The notes under the pieces: generated by a model
The model's database searches: none
What the model saw: the letters and a program-made list of their open reading frames with translations, nothing else
Told to the model about the DNA's origin: nothing
Shown: in pieces, positions 1 to 6,958 of the stretch
Numbering within the stretch: the first letter of the stretch is position 1
How the letters are laid out: every line of letters starts with the position of its first letter
DNA from: JBALVO01 sp036961445
Lineage (GTDB): Bacteria > Pseudomonadota > Gammaproteobacteria > Pseudomonadales > Halieaceae
Direction of reading: 5' to 3'
Length of the DNA: 13,814 nt
Assembly: GCA_036961445.1 (NCBI GenBank)
Contig: JBALVO010000105.1
Coordinates: forward strand, 1 to 13,814
Translations under genes and position numbers: made by a program

Positions 1-1357
1 CCACTATGGTGGCCCCCAGCAATGGTACCGAGGGTAAGGATGCCGCCTCAATGGCCGCCGCATTACGTTCCATGCCCTGTTTCATGCGCACCACGAAGCC
101 ATCGACCACCACAATGGCATTGTCCACCATCATACCCATGGCAATAATCATGGCACCCAGCGAGATGCGGTGCAGGTCTATGCCTATCACGGACATCACC
201 AGCATGGTGCCCAGGATGGCGAATACCAGGCCGCTCGTGCCGATAATAATACCCACCCTGAGCCCCATGGTGACCGCCAGTATGACCAGCACAATGCCGA
301 CCGCCTGGGCAAGGCTGACCATAAAATCACTGATGGAGTCGCTGATGATGTCCGATTGCCAGGAGATTTTCTTCAGCTCGATACCTATCGGCAATGCCGC
401 CGTAATTTCCTGCATACGACTATCGATGGCGCGTCCCACCGTTACCACATTAACCCCGGCAACCGGGGCCGCCGCCAGTGCTATGGCAGGTCTTCCGTCC
501 ATGCGCATAATAGAGGTTGCAGGGTCCTGGTAACCCACGATGACCGTGGCAATATCGCGCAGGCGGATGATTTCGTCACCGAGTATGCCCTGGACACGAT
601 CCCGATCTCCAACACCGGCTATGGCCAGATTGCCGATTGCTTCCGGCGAGTCAAACTCACCGGTAACGGTCATGCGAAAACGCTGACTCTGCAGGTCGGT
701 GCCACCGGCATCAATCACCAGGTTTTGTTGTCGCAAGGTGTTGCGAATCTGATCACCGGTGACACCCAGCTGGGATAACTGGGTTTCTGAAATCTCCAGA
801 AAAACCCGGCGCGGCTGCACCCCCCAGGTATCCACGCGTGCCACGTCGTCTATGACCTGCAGTTCCTTGCGCACTATCTTTACGTATTCATCCAGCTCAG
901 CATAGCTGTAGCCGTCGGCACTGATACCAATCAAAAATCCAAACACAAAGCCAAAGTCGTCGCCGATCACGGGCTTTTGTGCCCCCGGGGGCAGTCGGTC
1001 CTCAATATCGCGGATCTTACTACGCATCTTGTCCCACACCTGTTCGATGCGGTCTGACCAGTACTGATTCTGGATATCGACCTTGATAATGGCCAGCCCG
1101 GGGCGGGCCATGGAGTAAACGTGCTTGAGCTCAACCATCTCCTGCAGCTGGGTTTCAATCAGGTCGACGACTTCCTGTTCAACCTGTTGTGCCGATGCGC
1201 CCGGATAGGCGACGGTGATGGCGGCGGTCTTGACGGTAAATTCAGGATCTTCCAACTGCCCCAGGCTCATATAGGCGCCGAGACCACCGAAGATCAATAA
1301 AAAAGCTGAGAAGTAACTGATCGCTCGCTTTTCGAGCGCGGCGCGGGTGAGGTTCAT
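1..1357 (-). CDS. RND efflux permease, HAE1/AcrB-like, N-terminal part (runs off left edge)
   Basis: This is the inner-membrane proton/drug antiporter of a tripartite efflux pump. I read an uninterrupted 452-codon frame from an ATG at 1357 to the window edge, with no stop. The start MNLTRAALEKRAISYFSAFL gives TM1; next come a periplasmic porter region (EDPEFTVKTAAITVAYPGAS, QLQEMVELKHVYSMARPG) and TM2-TM4. TM4 carries the proton-relay motif GMMVDNAIVVVDG with Asp412-Asn413, where AcrB has Asp407-Asp408; the DN form occurs in other RND pumps. The family is about 1,030 residues long, so a bit under half is present, cut near TM5. It begins 4 bases after the adaptor stop, with a purine-rich GGGGAA inside the adaptor's last codons as likely ribosome binding site. 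Substrate cannot be read from sequence. Confident of family, not of subfamily. Confidence 0.95.
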   Translation of the reverse strand, partial: MNLTRAALEKRAISYFSAFLLIFGGLGAYMSLGQLEDPEFTVKTAAITVAYPGASAQQVEQEVVDLIETQLQEMVELKHVYSMARPGLAIIKVDIQNQYWSDRIEQVWDKMRSKIRDIEDRLPPGAQKPVIGDDFGFVFGFLIGISADGYSYAELDEYVKIVRKELQVIDDVARVDTWGVQPRRVFLEISETQLSQLGVTGDQIRNTLRQQNLVIDAGGTDLQSQRFRMTVTGEFDSPEAIGNLAIAGVGDRDRVQGILGDEIIRLRDIATVIVGYQDPATSIMRMDGRPAIALAAAPVAGVNVVTVGRAIDSRMQEITAALPIGIELKKISWQSDIISDSISDFMVSLAQAVGIVLVILAVTMGLRVGIIIGTSGLVFAILGTMLVMSVIGIDLHRISLGAMIIAMGMMVDNAIVVVDGFVVRMKQGMERNAAAIEAASLPSVPLLGATIV

Positions 1358-1361
1358 CGGC

Positions 1362-2411
1362 TTATTCCCCGTTCCTGGCGACAATGACCTCCTGGCCCTC
1401 ACTGAGGGTATGAATTCCCGCTGTGGCGATCAAATCGCCGGCCTGTAGGCCCTCGAGAACCTGCACGCCACCGGCAGTGACCCGGCCCACGCTAACCTGG
1501 CGACTGCTAACCGTGTTGTCCTGTTGCACGACCCACACCTTGCTAGTGTTGCCGACAGGCTCTCCGAACAGTGCGCCTGCGGGAATCACATAGCCGCGCC
1601 CCTCCTCCTCATTGGCTGTACCTGTGATGAACGCAGTGCCCGCCATACCAGCCAGTACCTTGCGATCTTCCGGCTGCTTCATGCTCAGTGTTATAGGAAA
1701 GGTGCGAGTGGTCTGGGACGCTTCTGAGCTGATCTCGGTGATAGTGGCAGGCAGCCTGACACCGGAAAACGCATCAAATTCCACCTCAATGTTATCGATA
1801 AACGGCAGGTTGGCCATCTGGTTCTCGGAGACGTTGACTACCATTTCAATCATGTCCACCCCGAGTAGGCGGGCTATGGGCGCCTTGGCGCGCACAGATT
1901 GGAAGTTTTCCACCGACAAAGTGGCAATCACCCCGCTGAAGGGCGCGTATATCTCGGAATCCGTAAGCGCCTTCTGGGCCAGATCAAGGCTGGCCTGGCT
2001 AATATCCACCCGTGCTTCCAGGCGATCGAATTCCGCCTCGGAAATGAAATTCGTCTCTACCAGTTCAGCACCGCGATCAAAATTGCGCTTGGCGATACGC
2101 GCGTCGGCTTCGGCGGCGCGCAGGTTGGCCTGGAAATCCCGCGGATCCAAGCGCGCGATCAGGTCACCCTCCTCTACCTGGCTGCCGATAGATACGGGCC
2201 TTTCTATTAGCGTGCCACTGACATCAAAGGCCAGGTCCACCTCTTGTGCAGAACGCGCGCGCCCAGGCAATTGCCCATTGCGAATATTAGATATATTCCC
2301 GACTTCGATAGTTCGCAATTTACGCACCGGCCTGGGTTCGGGTTCAGGTTTCGCGCAAGCCGAAAGCAGGGATAAAACAAACAGGGCTGATATGACGGTA
2401 CGAACCAACAT
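1362..2411 (-). CDS. RND efflux periplasmic adaptor (membrane fusion) lipoprotein
   Basis: This adaptor would link the inner-membrane RND permease encoded just downstream to an outer-membrane TolC-type channel. It is 349 residues, typical for HlyD/AcrA-family adaptors. Residues 1-19 form a lipoprotein signal with lipobox LSAC, so Cys19 should be lipidated and the protein anchored in a membrane facing the periplasm. The order fits the family: first half of the lipoyl domain (about 55-92, VSGTLIERPVSIGSQVEEGD), alpha-hairpin coiled coil (about 93-150, A/E/R-rich), second lipoyl half (YAPFSGVIATLSV), then beta-barrel and membrane-proximal domains. The ATG at 2411 has GGAG seven bases upstream. 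It is the first gene of a two-gene operon with the permease; no outer-membrane channel gene is visible, though one could lie beyond the left edge. Confidence 0.94.
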   Translation of the reverse strand: MLVRTVISALFVLSLLSACAKPEPEPRPVRKLRTIEVGNISNIRNGQLPGRARSAQEVDLAFDVSGTLIERPVSIGSQVEEGDLIARLDPRDFQANLRAAEADARIAKRNFDRGAELVETNFISEAEFDRLEARVDISQASLDLAQKALTDSEIYAPFSGVIATLSVENFQSVRAKAPIARLLGVDMIEMVVNVSENQMANLPFIDNIEVEFDAFSGVRLPATITEISSEASQTTRTFPITLSMKQPEDRKVLAGMAGTAFITGTANEEEGRGYVIPAGALFGEPVGNTSKVWVVQQDNTVSSRQVSVGRVTAGGVQVLEGLQAGDLIATAGIHTLSEGQEVIVARNGE

Positions 2412-2421
2412 GTGAACTCCA

Positions 2422-2435
2422 ACTATTCAAATAGT
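2422..2435. promoter_or_regulatory. Inverted repeat just upstream of the efflux adaptor start
   Basis: ACTATTCAAATAGT has six-base arms around a two-base centre. It begins 11 bases upstream of the adaptor ATG and overlaps the region of its ribosome binding site. Efflux operons are often controlled by TetR- or MarR-type repressors at short palindromes, so this could be an operator, but no regulator gene lies beside it. It could also be a chance A+T-rich palindrome. Confidence 0.3.
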
Positions 2436-2779
2436 CATTTTTTGCAACTATACCAGCGGCCACTCGCATATGCTCGTACCGGTACGGATAAGTTCACTCT
2501 TTTTTGCTGCAAAAATGGGGCGTTCTCCCTGAAGTAGCAAGATACTCTTGGCCGCAATATGGCTGGGTGCCTCGCAGTTACCACTGGAAAGGTCTGCGAT
2601 CGCAGATCCAGCGTTTCCGCTATTTGATGCGGATAGCCCGCTGCAATACGGCCAATTTATAAACAATTCCAGTTCGGTGACCCAATCACAGGAGAAAACC
2701 TGCCCGCAACACTCCGCTTATTTCGCCTATACTTAAAGATTGTTTTTTGGCTTAAATTTCGTGGGCATACCTAGCAACA
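2436..2779. other. Intergenic region between efflux operon and TPR/hydroxylase gene
   Basis: I see no convincing gene here. Short open frames exist on both strands, but their translations resemble no family and they lack ribosome binding sites. The stretch must hold the divergent promoters of the efflux operon (minus) and the hydroxylase gene (plus). A 14-base perfect palindrome, TCTGCGATCGCAGA, lies at 2593-2606, mid-region. A possible plus-strand -10 box, TATACT, is at 2728-2733 with no good -35 element. Base composition becomes more A+T-rich towards 2779, approaching the hydroxylase gene. Confidence 0.5.
2593..2606. promoter_or_regulatory. 14-base perfect palindrome, possible operator
   Basis: TCTGCGATCGCAGA is a perfect palindrome with no spacer, in the middle of the intergenic region between divergent transcription units. 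It contains GCGATCGC. Position and symmetry would suit a dimeric regulator acting on either side, but no regulator can be named. Chance occurrence is possible. Confidence 0.3.
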
Positions 2780-4098
2780 ATGAATGACAAAGTAAAAAAA
2801 ATAGATCATGCATTAGCAAATAAGCAAAACAAGCACGGATTAACGTTGCTTAGAGAGTATGTTACCGGCCACCCTGATGATATAAATCAGCTGTATAGAC
2901 TGGCAGTAATAGAAGAAGAAATAGGGTCAAAGCAAAACGCGGCGAAGGCCTATTTACAATGCCTGAAGCACGAAAAAAAATATGTGCTTGTTTATTTATG
3001 CGCCGGCTATTTTTTTCAGCAACAAGGCCAACTAGACAAAGCCCTTGCCATTTACTCTCTAGGAAATGATTTTGATGGCAGCTTAACATCACGACATTTA
3101 GACAAGAACGAATCATACGATATTCGATTGAAATCTCACGCAGCAGATAGAGCGTTGAGAGATCACTTTACGACTTTACATATATCCGCTATGAACACAT
3201 CCCAGGAAAAATCAAAAGTTGCAGAGGCTATATGGCCACAAACTCATAATAAGCCTTTTGAATATTTGGAAAAATCTCAAAGACCACACCTTTTTTATAT
3301 GCCCAACCTTACCGCCATGCCTATACATGATCCCAATCTGTTTGAGTGGCATGCCGCAATCGAAAAAAACTACCCTGTCATTAAAGACGAATGTGCAAAT
3401 TTACTTGAACTAATAAACGCTGCAGGCAAGCCGTATTTGGATAATTCCTATAAAAAGAAGGGGTTTGAAACGCTGGCAGGCTCAACAAACTGGACCGCAC
3501 TGCACCTTTATAACAATGGCGTAGAGAACACCGATATTGTTAAGCTAATGCCCAGAACAGCCGCAATATTAACGCGTATTCCTTTGTATAAGTTGAATGA
3601 CAACCCCTATGAGGTCTTTTTCTCTTTACTTAAGGCAGGTCAACACATCACGCCACATTTTGGGCTCTCTAATCACAGCCTAACCGTTCATTTGCCGGTT
3701 GTAGTGCCTCAAGGTGGATATTTACGCGTGGCGAACAAAAAGTCTTACTGGGAAGAAGGCAAGTTAGTCATTTTTGATGATTCCTTTGAGCATGAAGCAA
3801 TGAACCCCGGCAAAGAAGATAGAATTGTTTTGATTTTCTCTGTTTGGCACCCTGAGCTAACATTNNNNNNNNNNNNNNNNNNNNNNNNNNNNNNNNNNNN
3901 NNNNNNNNNNNNNNNNNNNNNNNNNNNNNNNNNNNNNNNNNNNNNNNNNNNNNNNNNNNNNNNNGCAAAGAAGATAGAATTGTTTTGATTTTCTCTGTTT
4001 GGCACCCTGAGCTAACATTAAATGAACAAAAAGAGATAAAAAATAGCTTTAGCATGCGGCAGAACTGGCTCGATAAGAGATCGCTACAAATAGGCTAA
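2780..4098 (+). CDS. TPR plus aspartyl/asparaginyl beta-hydroxylase-like dioxygenase (interrupted by artefactual gap)
   Basis: The protein is a predicted Fe(II)/2-oxoglutarate dioxygenase of the aspartyl/asparaginyl beta-hydroxylase family. Residues about 5-100 look like two or three TPR helix pairs (LYRLAVIEEEIGSKQNAAKAY; GYFFQQQGQLDKALAIYSLG). The catalytic region, about 185 to the end, contains ITPHFG (His293) and IFDDSFEHEA (His338), the probable iron ligands, plus LTVHLPVVVP, LRVANKKSYWEEGKL and DRIVLIFSVWHPEL. A 100-N run at 3865-3964 breaks it. Deleting the N run and one copy of the flanking 55-base repeat restores one frame of 387 residues ending ...RQNWLDKRSLQIG at the TAA of 4096-4098. 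Without that correction the frame ends falsely at 3988. No signal peptide is seen, so it is probably cytoplasmic. The start lacks a clear Shine-Dalgarno. Its strong A+T bias against neighbours suggests recent acquisition. The substrate is unknown. Confidence 0.9.
3810..3864. repeat. First copy of 55-base duplication flanking the first N run
   Basis: The 55 bases ending immediately before the N run are identical to the 55 bases starting immediately after it (3965-4019). Both encode the same peptide, KEDRIVLIFSVWHPELT, of the hydroxylase. Exact abutment to the N run on both sides is the mark of two contigs sharing an overlap that was scaffolded but not merged. Confidence 0.95.
3865..3964. other. 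Assembly gap of 100 N, probably of negative true length
   Basis: A run of exactly 100 N, a conventional placeholder. Because the flanks overlap by 55 identical bases, the true sequence probably lacks this gap entirely. Removing 155 bases (100 N plus one repeat copy) puts 2780 and 4096 in the same reading frame. Confidence 0.95.
3965..4019. repeat. Second copy of 55-base duplication flanking the first N run
   Basis: Identical to 3810-3864. It continues directly into the true C-terminal codons of the hydroxylase (LNEQKEIKNSFSMRQNWL), which supports reading the two copies as one locus. Confidence 0.95.
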
Positions 4099-4113
4099 TA
4101 GCATTGCTGGTTG

Positions 4114-4277
4114 TGGAAAGCCCCCGATATAGACGACAGTGGATTCGGTATTGATTTCGTCAATCATCAGATAGGGTTCATTATCCCTTGAAGTTGACGG
4201 CCTGCCAGGCGATGTATTTTTACACCATCGCCATCCTGGGTTGCCTGTGCATCGATGGTCTATTGTATTTCCCCCAT
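4114..4277 (-). pseudogene. Decayed N-terminal fragment of a pirin-family gene
   Basis: Read on the minus strand from an ATG at 4277, with TGGAG about 9 bases upstream and 33 bases after the hydroquinone reductase stop, the frame is MGEIQ-stop-TIDAQATQDGDGVKIHRLAG, then a frameshift near 4180, then NEPYLMIDEINTESTVVYIGGFP. This recalls the pirin N-terminus (DGxGVKxxRxxG, xDPFLMLDE, DYIxGFPxHPHRG). An early TAG, a frameshift and loss of everything after GGFP make it a clear pseudogene. The similarity ends about 16 bases from the hydroxylase stop, so the two abut. Pirins are cupin proteins, some with quercetinase activity; homologues often sit beside DoxX and hydroquinone reductase genes, as here. 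No C-terminal pirin piece was found on the other side of the hydroxylase gene. Confidence 0.75.
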
Positions 4278-4310
4278 AATGCTTCTCCAGTATATTTTAT
4301 GAACGGGAAC

Positions 4311-5267
4311 TCAAAATCGCTCGCGATCATGAGGCAGGTCAAAATCCTGTAATGGCCCCAACGGCACTATCCCGGTGGGATTGATAGTGCGGTGGCTAAC
4401 GTAATAATGTGTTTTTATATGCTCAAAGCTAACGGTATCGGCGATACCGGGAACTTGATAGAGCTCGCGCACATAAGCACTGATCGCAGGGAACGCTGCC
4501 AGCAATTGACGATTGGTTTTAAAGTGGCCAAAGTACACGGCATCAAAACGAATCAGTGTGGTAAACAATCGCCAGTCAGCTTCCGTCTGTTGATTTCCGG
4601 TTAGGTATCTTTGTCCGGACAACAATTGCTCCAACCAATCTAAAGAATCGAACAAGGCATAAAAGGCTTCCTCATAAGCTGTTTGAGTGGTGGCAAAACC
4701 TGCGCGATAAACACCGTTATTGATAGTGTCGTAAATACGGTCATTCAAACCATGAATGGTTTCGCGCAATTTTTCGGGATAATAATCGTCCGCGTTTCCG
4801 GTTAAGTGATTAAAGGCGCTATTGAACATGCGGATAATTTCCGATGATTCATTACTGACGATGGTTTTGGTTTTTTTGTCCCACAATACCGGCACAGTGA
4901 CGCGACCTTCGTAGCTGCTATCGGCTTTGAGATACAGCTGGTATAAAAAATCCAGGTTATACAGCGGGTCAGTCATTTCCCAGCCATTTTCCAGCATGAC
5001 CGGGTCGACCACGGTAACATCGATAAAATCTTCCAGCTGTTTTAGCCGGCGAAAAATTAAAGTGCGGTGCGCCCACGGGCAAGCCAGAGACACATAGAGG
5101 TGGTAACGGCCTTTTTCTGCTTTGAAGCCAGTCTCGCCATTGATTCCGGCGTCGCCTTCTGCGGTCAACCACCCTCTGAAGCCGCTGTCCTGACGACGAA
5201 ATTCACCGTCGCTGCTATCAGTGTCATACCACTGGTCGACCCATTTACCTTGCTGTAATAAACCCAT
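4311..5267 (-). CDS. yqjG: Glutathionyl-hydroquinone reductase, YqjG/ECM4 family
   Basis: The enzyme reduces glutathionyl-hydroquinones to free hydroquinones using glutathione, a cytoplasmic step in quinone or aromatic detoxification. At 318 residues it is close to E. coli YqjG (328). The N-terminus MGLLQQGKWVDQWYDTDSSDG and the thioredoxin-fold motif SLACPWAHRTLIFRRLK are family signatures, with Cys63 as the catalytic cysteine. Other hallmarks are TVPVLWDKKTKTIVSNESSEIIRMFN (cis-Pro and Ser-binding region) and the all-helical C-terminal domain with DWRLFTTLIRFDAVYFGHFKTN. The ATG at 5267 has a strong GAGGAG site about 6 bases away. It lies 68 bases downstream of the DoxX gene on the same strand, probably one transcript, and was followed by a pirin gene that is now dead. 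Confidence 0.95.
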   Translation of the reverse strand: MGLLQQGKWVDQWYDTDSSDGEFRRQDSGFRGWLTAEGDAGINGETGFKAEKGRYHLYVSLACPWAHRTLIFRRLKQLEDFIDVTVVDPVMLENGWEMTDPLYNLDFLYQLYLKADSSYEGRVTVPVLWDKKTKTIVSNESSEIIRMFNSAFNHLTGNADDYYPEKLRETIHGLNDRIYDTINNGVYRAGFATTQTAYEEAFYALFDSLDWLEQLLSGQRYLTGNQQTEADWRLFTTLIRFDAVYFGHFKTNRQLLAAFPAISAYVRELYQVPGIADTVSFEHIKTHYYVSHRTINPTGIVPLGPLQDFDLPHDRERF

Positions 5268-5294
5268 GTTGAACTCCTCAAAAATAAAATATTT

Positions 5295-5320
5295 ACCTGC
5301 AGCGCAAAGCGGCGTCAGGT
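5295..5320 (-). other. Imperfect hairpin between DoxX and hydroquinone reductase genes
   Basis: ACCTG and CAGGT outer arms enclose a small inner CGC-TTT-GCG stem-loop, with mismatches between. It lies in the 68-base spacer within the presumed DoxX-reductase transcript. No T-tract follows, so it is not a standard terminator; it could be an mRNA processing or stability element, or chance. Confidence 0.3.
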
Positions 5321-5335
5321 GCTACTAATGTCCTG

Positions 5336-5776
5336 TTATGCACGGGCACTTAACGCGCGATCAGCACTCAGGCTGCCTGCACCCCTCACAGCCAGGCCCA
5401 AGCAGATCGCCAGTAAAGCCAAACCAAATTCGTAACCGTTATTCGCCAGAAACAAGCCGTGCTGTAAATGCACGGTACTGATGGCGACGATCATGGTGAT
5501 AGCTAACACCAGTGCTGCAGGGCGCACCCATAAGCCAGCAATTAAGAGCAGGCCGCCAAAAAACTCTGCACTACCCGCCATGGTCGCCATTAGCATGCCG
5601 GGCTCGAGACCGATAGACGCCATCCAACCCGCAGTGCCGTCCAGCCCATAACCGCCAAACCAGCCAAACAGTTTCTGTGCGCCGTGGGCGACAAAGATGG
5701 CTCCAGCGCCAATGCGAACAGGTAGTGTATCCAGGCCTGCGATGGTGGCGCTTATCTTCTGGGTGAAAACTTTCAT
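5336..5776 (-). CDS. DoxX family membrane protein (YqjF-like)
   Basis: A 146-residue inner-membrane protein with about four hydrophobic helices (roughly 19-35, 62-80, 85-102, 112-130). The family signature HGAQKLFGWFGGYG is at about 31-44, followed by GxxGxxxAxxAGSAEFFGGLLLIAGLW. DoxX proteins are small membrane components linked to redox and thiol stress. E. coli YqjF, in the same context, is the promoter used to sense aromatic breakdown products through YhaJ. The ATG at 5776 has AGGAG eight bases upstream. It is the first gene of the minus-strand unit leading into the hydroquinone reductase gene and is divergent from the LysR gene. Its exact biochemical role is not known from sequence. Confidence 0.92.
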   Translation of the reverse strand: MKVFTQKISATIAGLDTLPVRIGAGAIFVAHGAQKLFGWFGGYGLDGTAGWMASIGLEPGMLMATMAGSAEFFGGLLLIAGLWVRPAALVLAITMIVAISTVHLQHGLFLANNGYEFGLALLAICLGLAVRGAGSLSADRALSARA

Positions 5777-5827
5777 GATAGTACTCCTGTCGTTGAATGA
5801 TTCGGTATTTGTTTGTTTGATGGAGCT

Positions 5828-5856
5828 ATTATATCGAGTGAAAAATTCGCAATAAG
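5828..5856 (-). promoter_or_regulatory. Probable DoxX operon promoter (perfect -10, weak -35)
   Basis: On the minus strand TATAAT (5833-5828) is a consensus -10 box. A 17-base spacer leads back to CTTATT (5856-5851), a poor -35 element. The inverted repeat at 5876-5894 lies just upstream of this -35. A good -10, poor -35 and an upstream regulator site is the usual layout of a LysR-activated promoter. Confidence 0.55.
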
Positions 5857-5875
5857 GGGCAAATTTGAATTAATA

Positions 5876-5894
5876 TGTTCTAAATACTAGAACA
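5876..5894. promoter_or_regulatory. Perfect inverted repeat, likely LysR regulator binding site
   Basis: TGTTCTAAATACTAGAACA has seven-base perfect arms around a five-base centre and includes a T-N11-A core, the LysR-type consensus. It lies between the divergent DoxX and LysR genes, 13 bases before the LysR ATG and upstream of the DoxX -35. It would suit both activation of the DoxX operon and autorepression of the regulator. Confidence 0.7.
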
Positions 5895-5907
5895 ATCGGA
5901 ATTTTAT

Positions 5908-6813
5908 ATGTCCCGAAGAAACCCCTTTACGATCGAAGCACTTGAAACACTGGATGCGATTGACCGACGTGGTAGCTTTGCTAAAGCAGCTGATGAGCTG
6001 AACAAAGCGACATCGGCCATTTCCTATGCCATACAGAAGCTGGAAGAGCAGCTGGATATCTCCCTGTTCCAACGGCAAGGGCGTCGTTCGGTATTAACTC
6101 CGGCGGGCCGATTAGTACTGGCTGAAGGCAGGGAAATTCTTGCTACCACCAGCCGCCTTGCTAACAAGGCAAAAGAAGTCGCCACAGGCTGGGAACCTAG
6201 AATCAGCATTGCATTGGAGTCTCTGCAATCCTGTCCGCTATTTTTTGCCCTGCTTAACGACTTTCTTAAAGAGCATCCCACTATTGAAATTGATGTTTGT
6301 GAGTGTGTGCTAAACGGCGGCTGGGAAGCACTTGAGCAAGGACGAGTAGACCTGGTGGTGGGCTCGCCCGGGCCTGTGCCTTTACAAAAGGGTTATCGAG
6401 CCTTGTCATTGGGCTCTGTCGATTTGGTGGCGGTCATTGCCTGTCATCATCAGCAGGCTAATTTAGCGCATGACCATGAGGCTATTACCAGGGCTCTTCC
6501 AGATCTTCGACGGGTTGTCACCCACGATACCTCCTCAGTGGATGTGGCTCGCAGTGAAGGCTTGAGCAGCGATGGCCGACAATTCTATGTACAAAACATC
6601 GAGCAAAAAATCGCGGCGATTATGGCGGGCATTGGTATTGGTCATTTACCGCGTCAGCGCATTCAGCAATATCTGGACAGTGGAGCACTGCTGACATTAA
6701 ACCTGCAGGAAAGTGTCGCTACCGAGAGTTTTCTGGCATGGAAAATCAGTAACAAGGGCAAAGGCCTGCAAGCACTGTCGCGGTTACTGACGGCTGCCGA
6801 CTGGCATGCATAA
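5908..6813 (+). CDS. LysR-type transcriptional regulator (YhaJ-like by context)
   Basis: A 301-residue cytoplasmic DNA-binding regulator of standard LysR length. The N-terminal winged helix-turn-helix spans about residues 5-65, with RGSFAKAADELNKATSAISY as the helix-turn-helix and LEEQLDISLFQRQGRRSVLTPAGRLVL as the wing and linker start. The effector-binding domain follows from about 90, with the usual LVVGSPGPVP and IMAGIGIGHLP segments. It is divergent from the DoxX/hydroquinone reductase operon, the same partnership as E. coli yhaJ near yqjF-yqjG, where YhaJ responds to aromatic or hydroquinone-type compounds. Its likely target is the 5876-5894 palindrome. The ATG has only a weak GGA upstream. 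The effector is inferred from context. Confidence 0.93.
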   Translation: MSRRNPFTIEALETLDAIDRRGSFAKAADELNKATSAISYAIQKLEEQLDISLFQRQGRRSVLTPAGRLVLAEGREILATTSRLANKAKEVATGWEPRISIALESLQSCPLFFALLNDFLKEHPTIEIDVCECVLNGGWEALEQGRVDLVVGSPGPVPLQKGYRALSLGSVDLVAVIACHHQQANLAHDHEAITRALPDLRRVVTHDTSSVDVARSEGLSSDGRQFYVQNIEQKIAAIMAGIGIGHLPRQRIQQYLDSGALLTLNLQESVATESFLAWKISNKGKGLQALSRLLTAADWHA

Positions 6814-6847
6814 ACGGCACTAATGGCGCGACCGAGTTAACTTGTAT

Positions 6848-6860
6848 GGTTGACTCAACC
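6848..6860. terminator. Short palindrome between convergent genes
   Basis: GGTTGACTCAACC has six-base arms around one base. It lies about 35 bases after the LysR stop and before the convergent DUF885 gene end. It has no T-tract and too small a loop for a standard hairpin terminator, so it is at best a weak candidate. Confidence 0.25.
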
Positions 6861-6873
6861 ACCCGCTGCCGCC

Positions 6874-6893
6874 TCAGGTTCTCCCTGACCTGA
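6874..6893. terminator. Hairpin between convergent LysR and DUF885 genes
   Basis: TCAGGT and ACCTGA arms enclose an eight-base loop in the 145-base convergent spacer. Such a position suits a two-way transcription stop, but no T-run follows on either strand. Apart from this and the neighbouring palindrome I see nothing else in the spacer. Confidence 0.3.
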
Positions 6894-6958
6894 CACGCTC
6901 AGTAAGATCAAGCGCTGACAGATATGGGTATTGCAGCCGCCGCAACTGACAGCGGTAC

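Noticed and set aside
6..778. Long plus-strand open frames opposite the RND permease
   Set aside because: They are antisense to a continuous permease frame with strong family motifs; their translations are low-complexity and match nothing.
1612..2415. A 267-residue plus-strand open frame opposite the efflux adaptor
   Set aside because: It is the mirror of the adaptor gene, rich in Ser and Arg from antisense codons, with no family features.
2436..2779. The missing C-terminal half of the pirin gene on the far side of the hydroxylase gene
   Set aside because: Minus-strand translations of this stretch show no pirin-like sequence.
3810..4019. A genuine tandem duplication within the hydroxylase gene
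   Set aside because: The copies are identical and abut the N run exactly on both sides, and merging them restores the reading frame.
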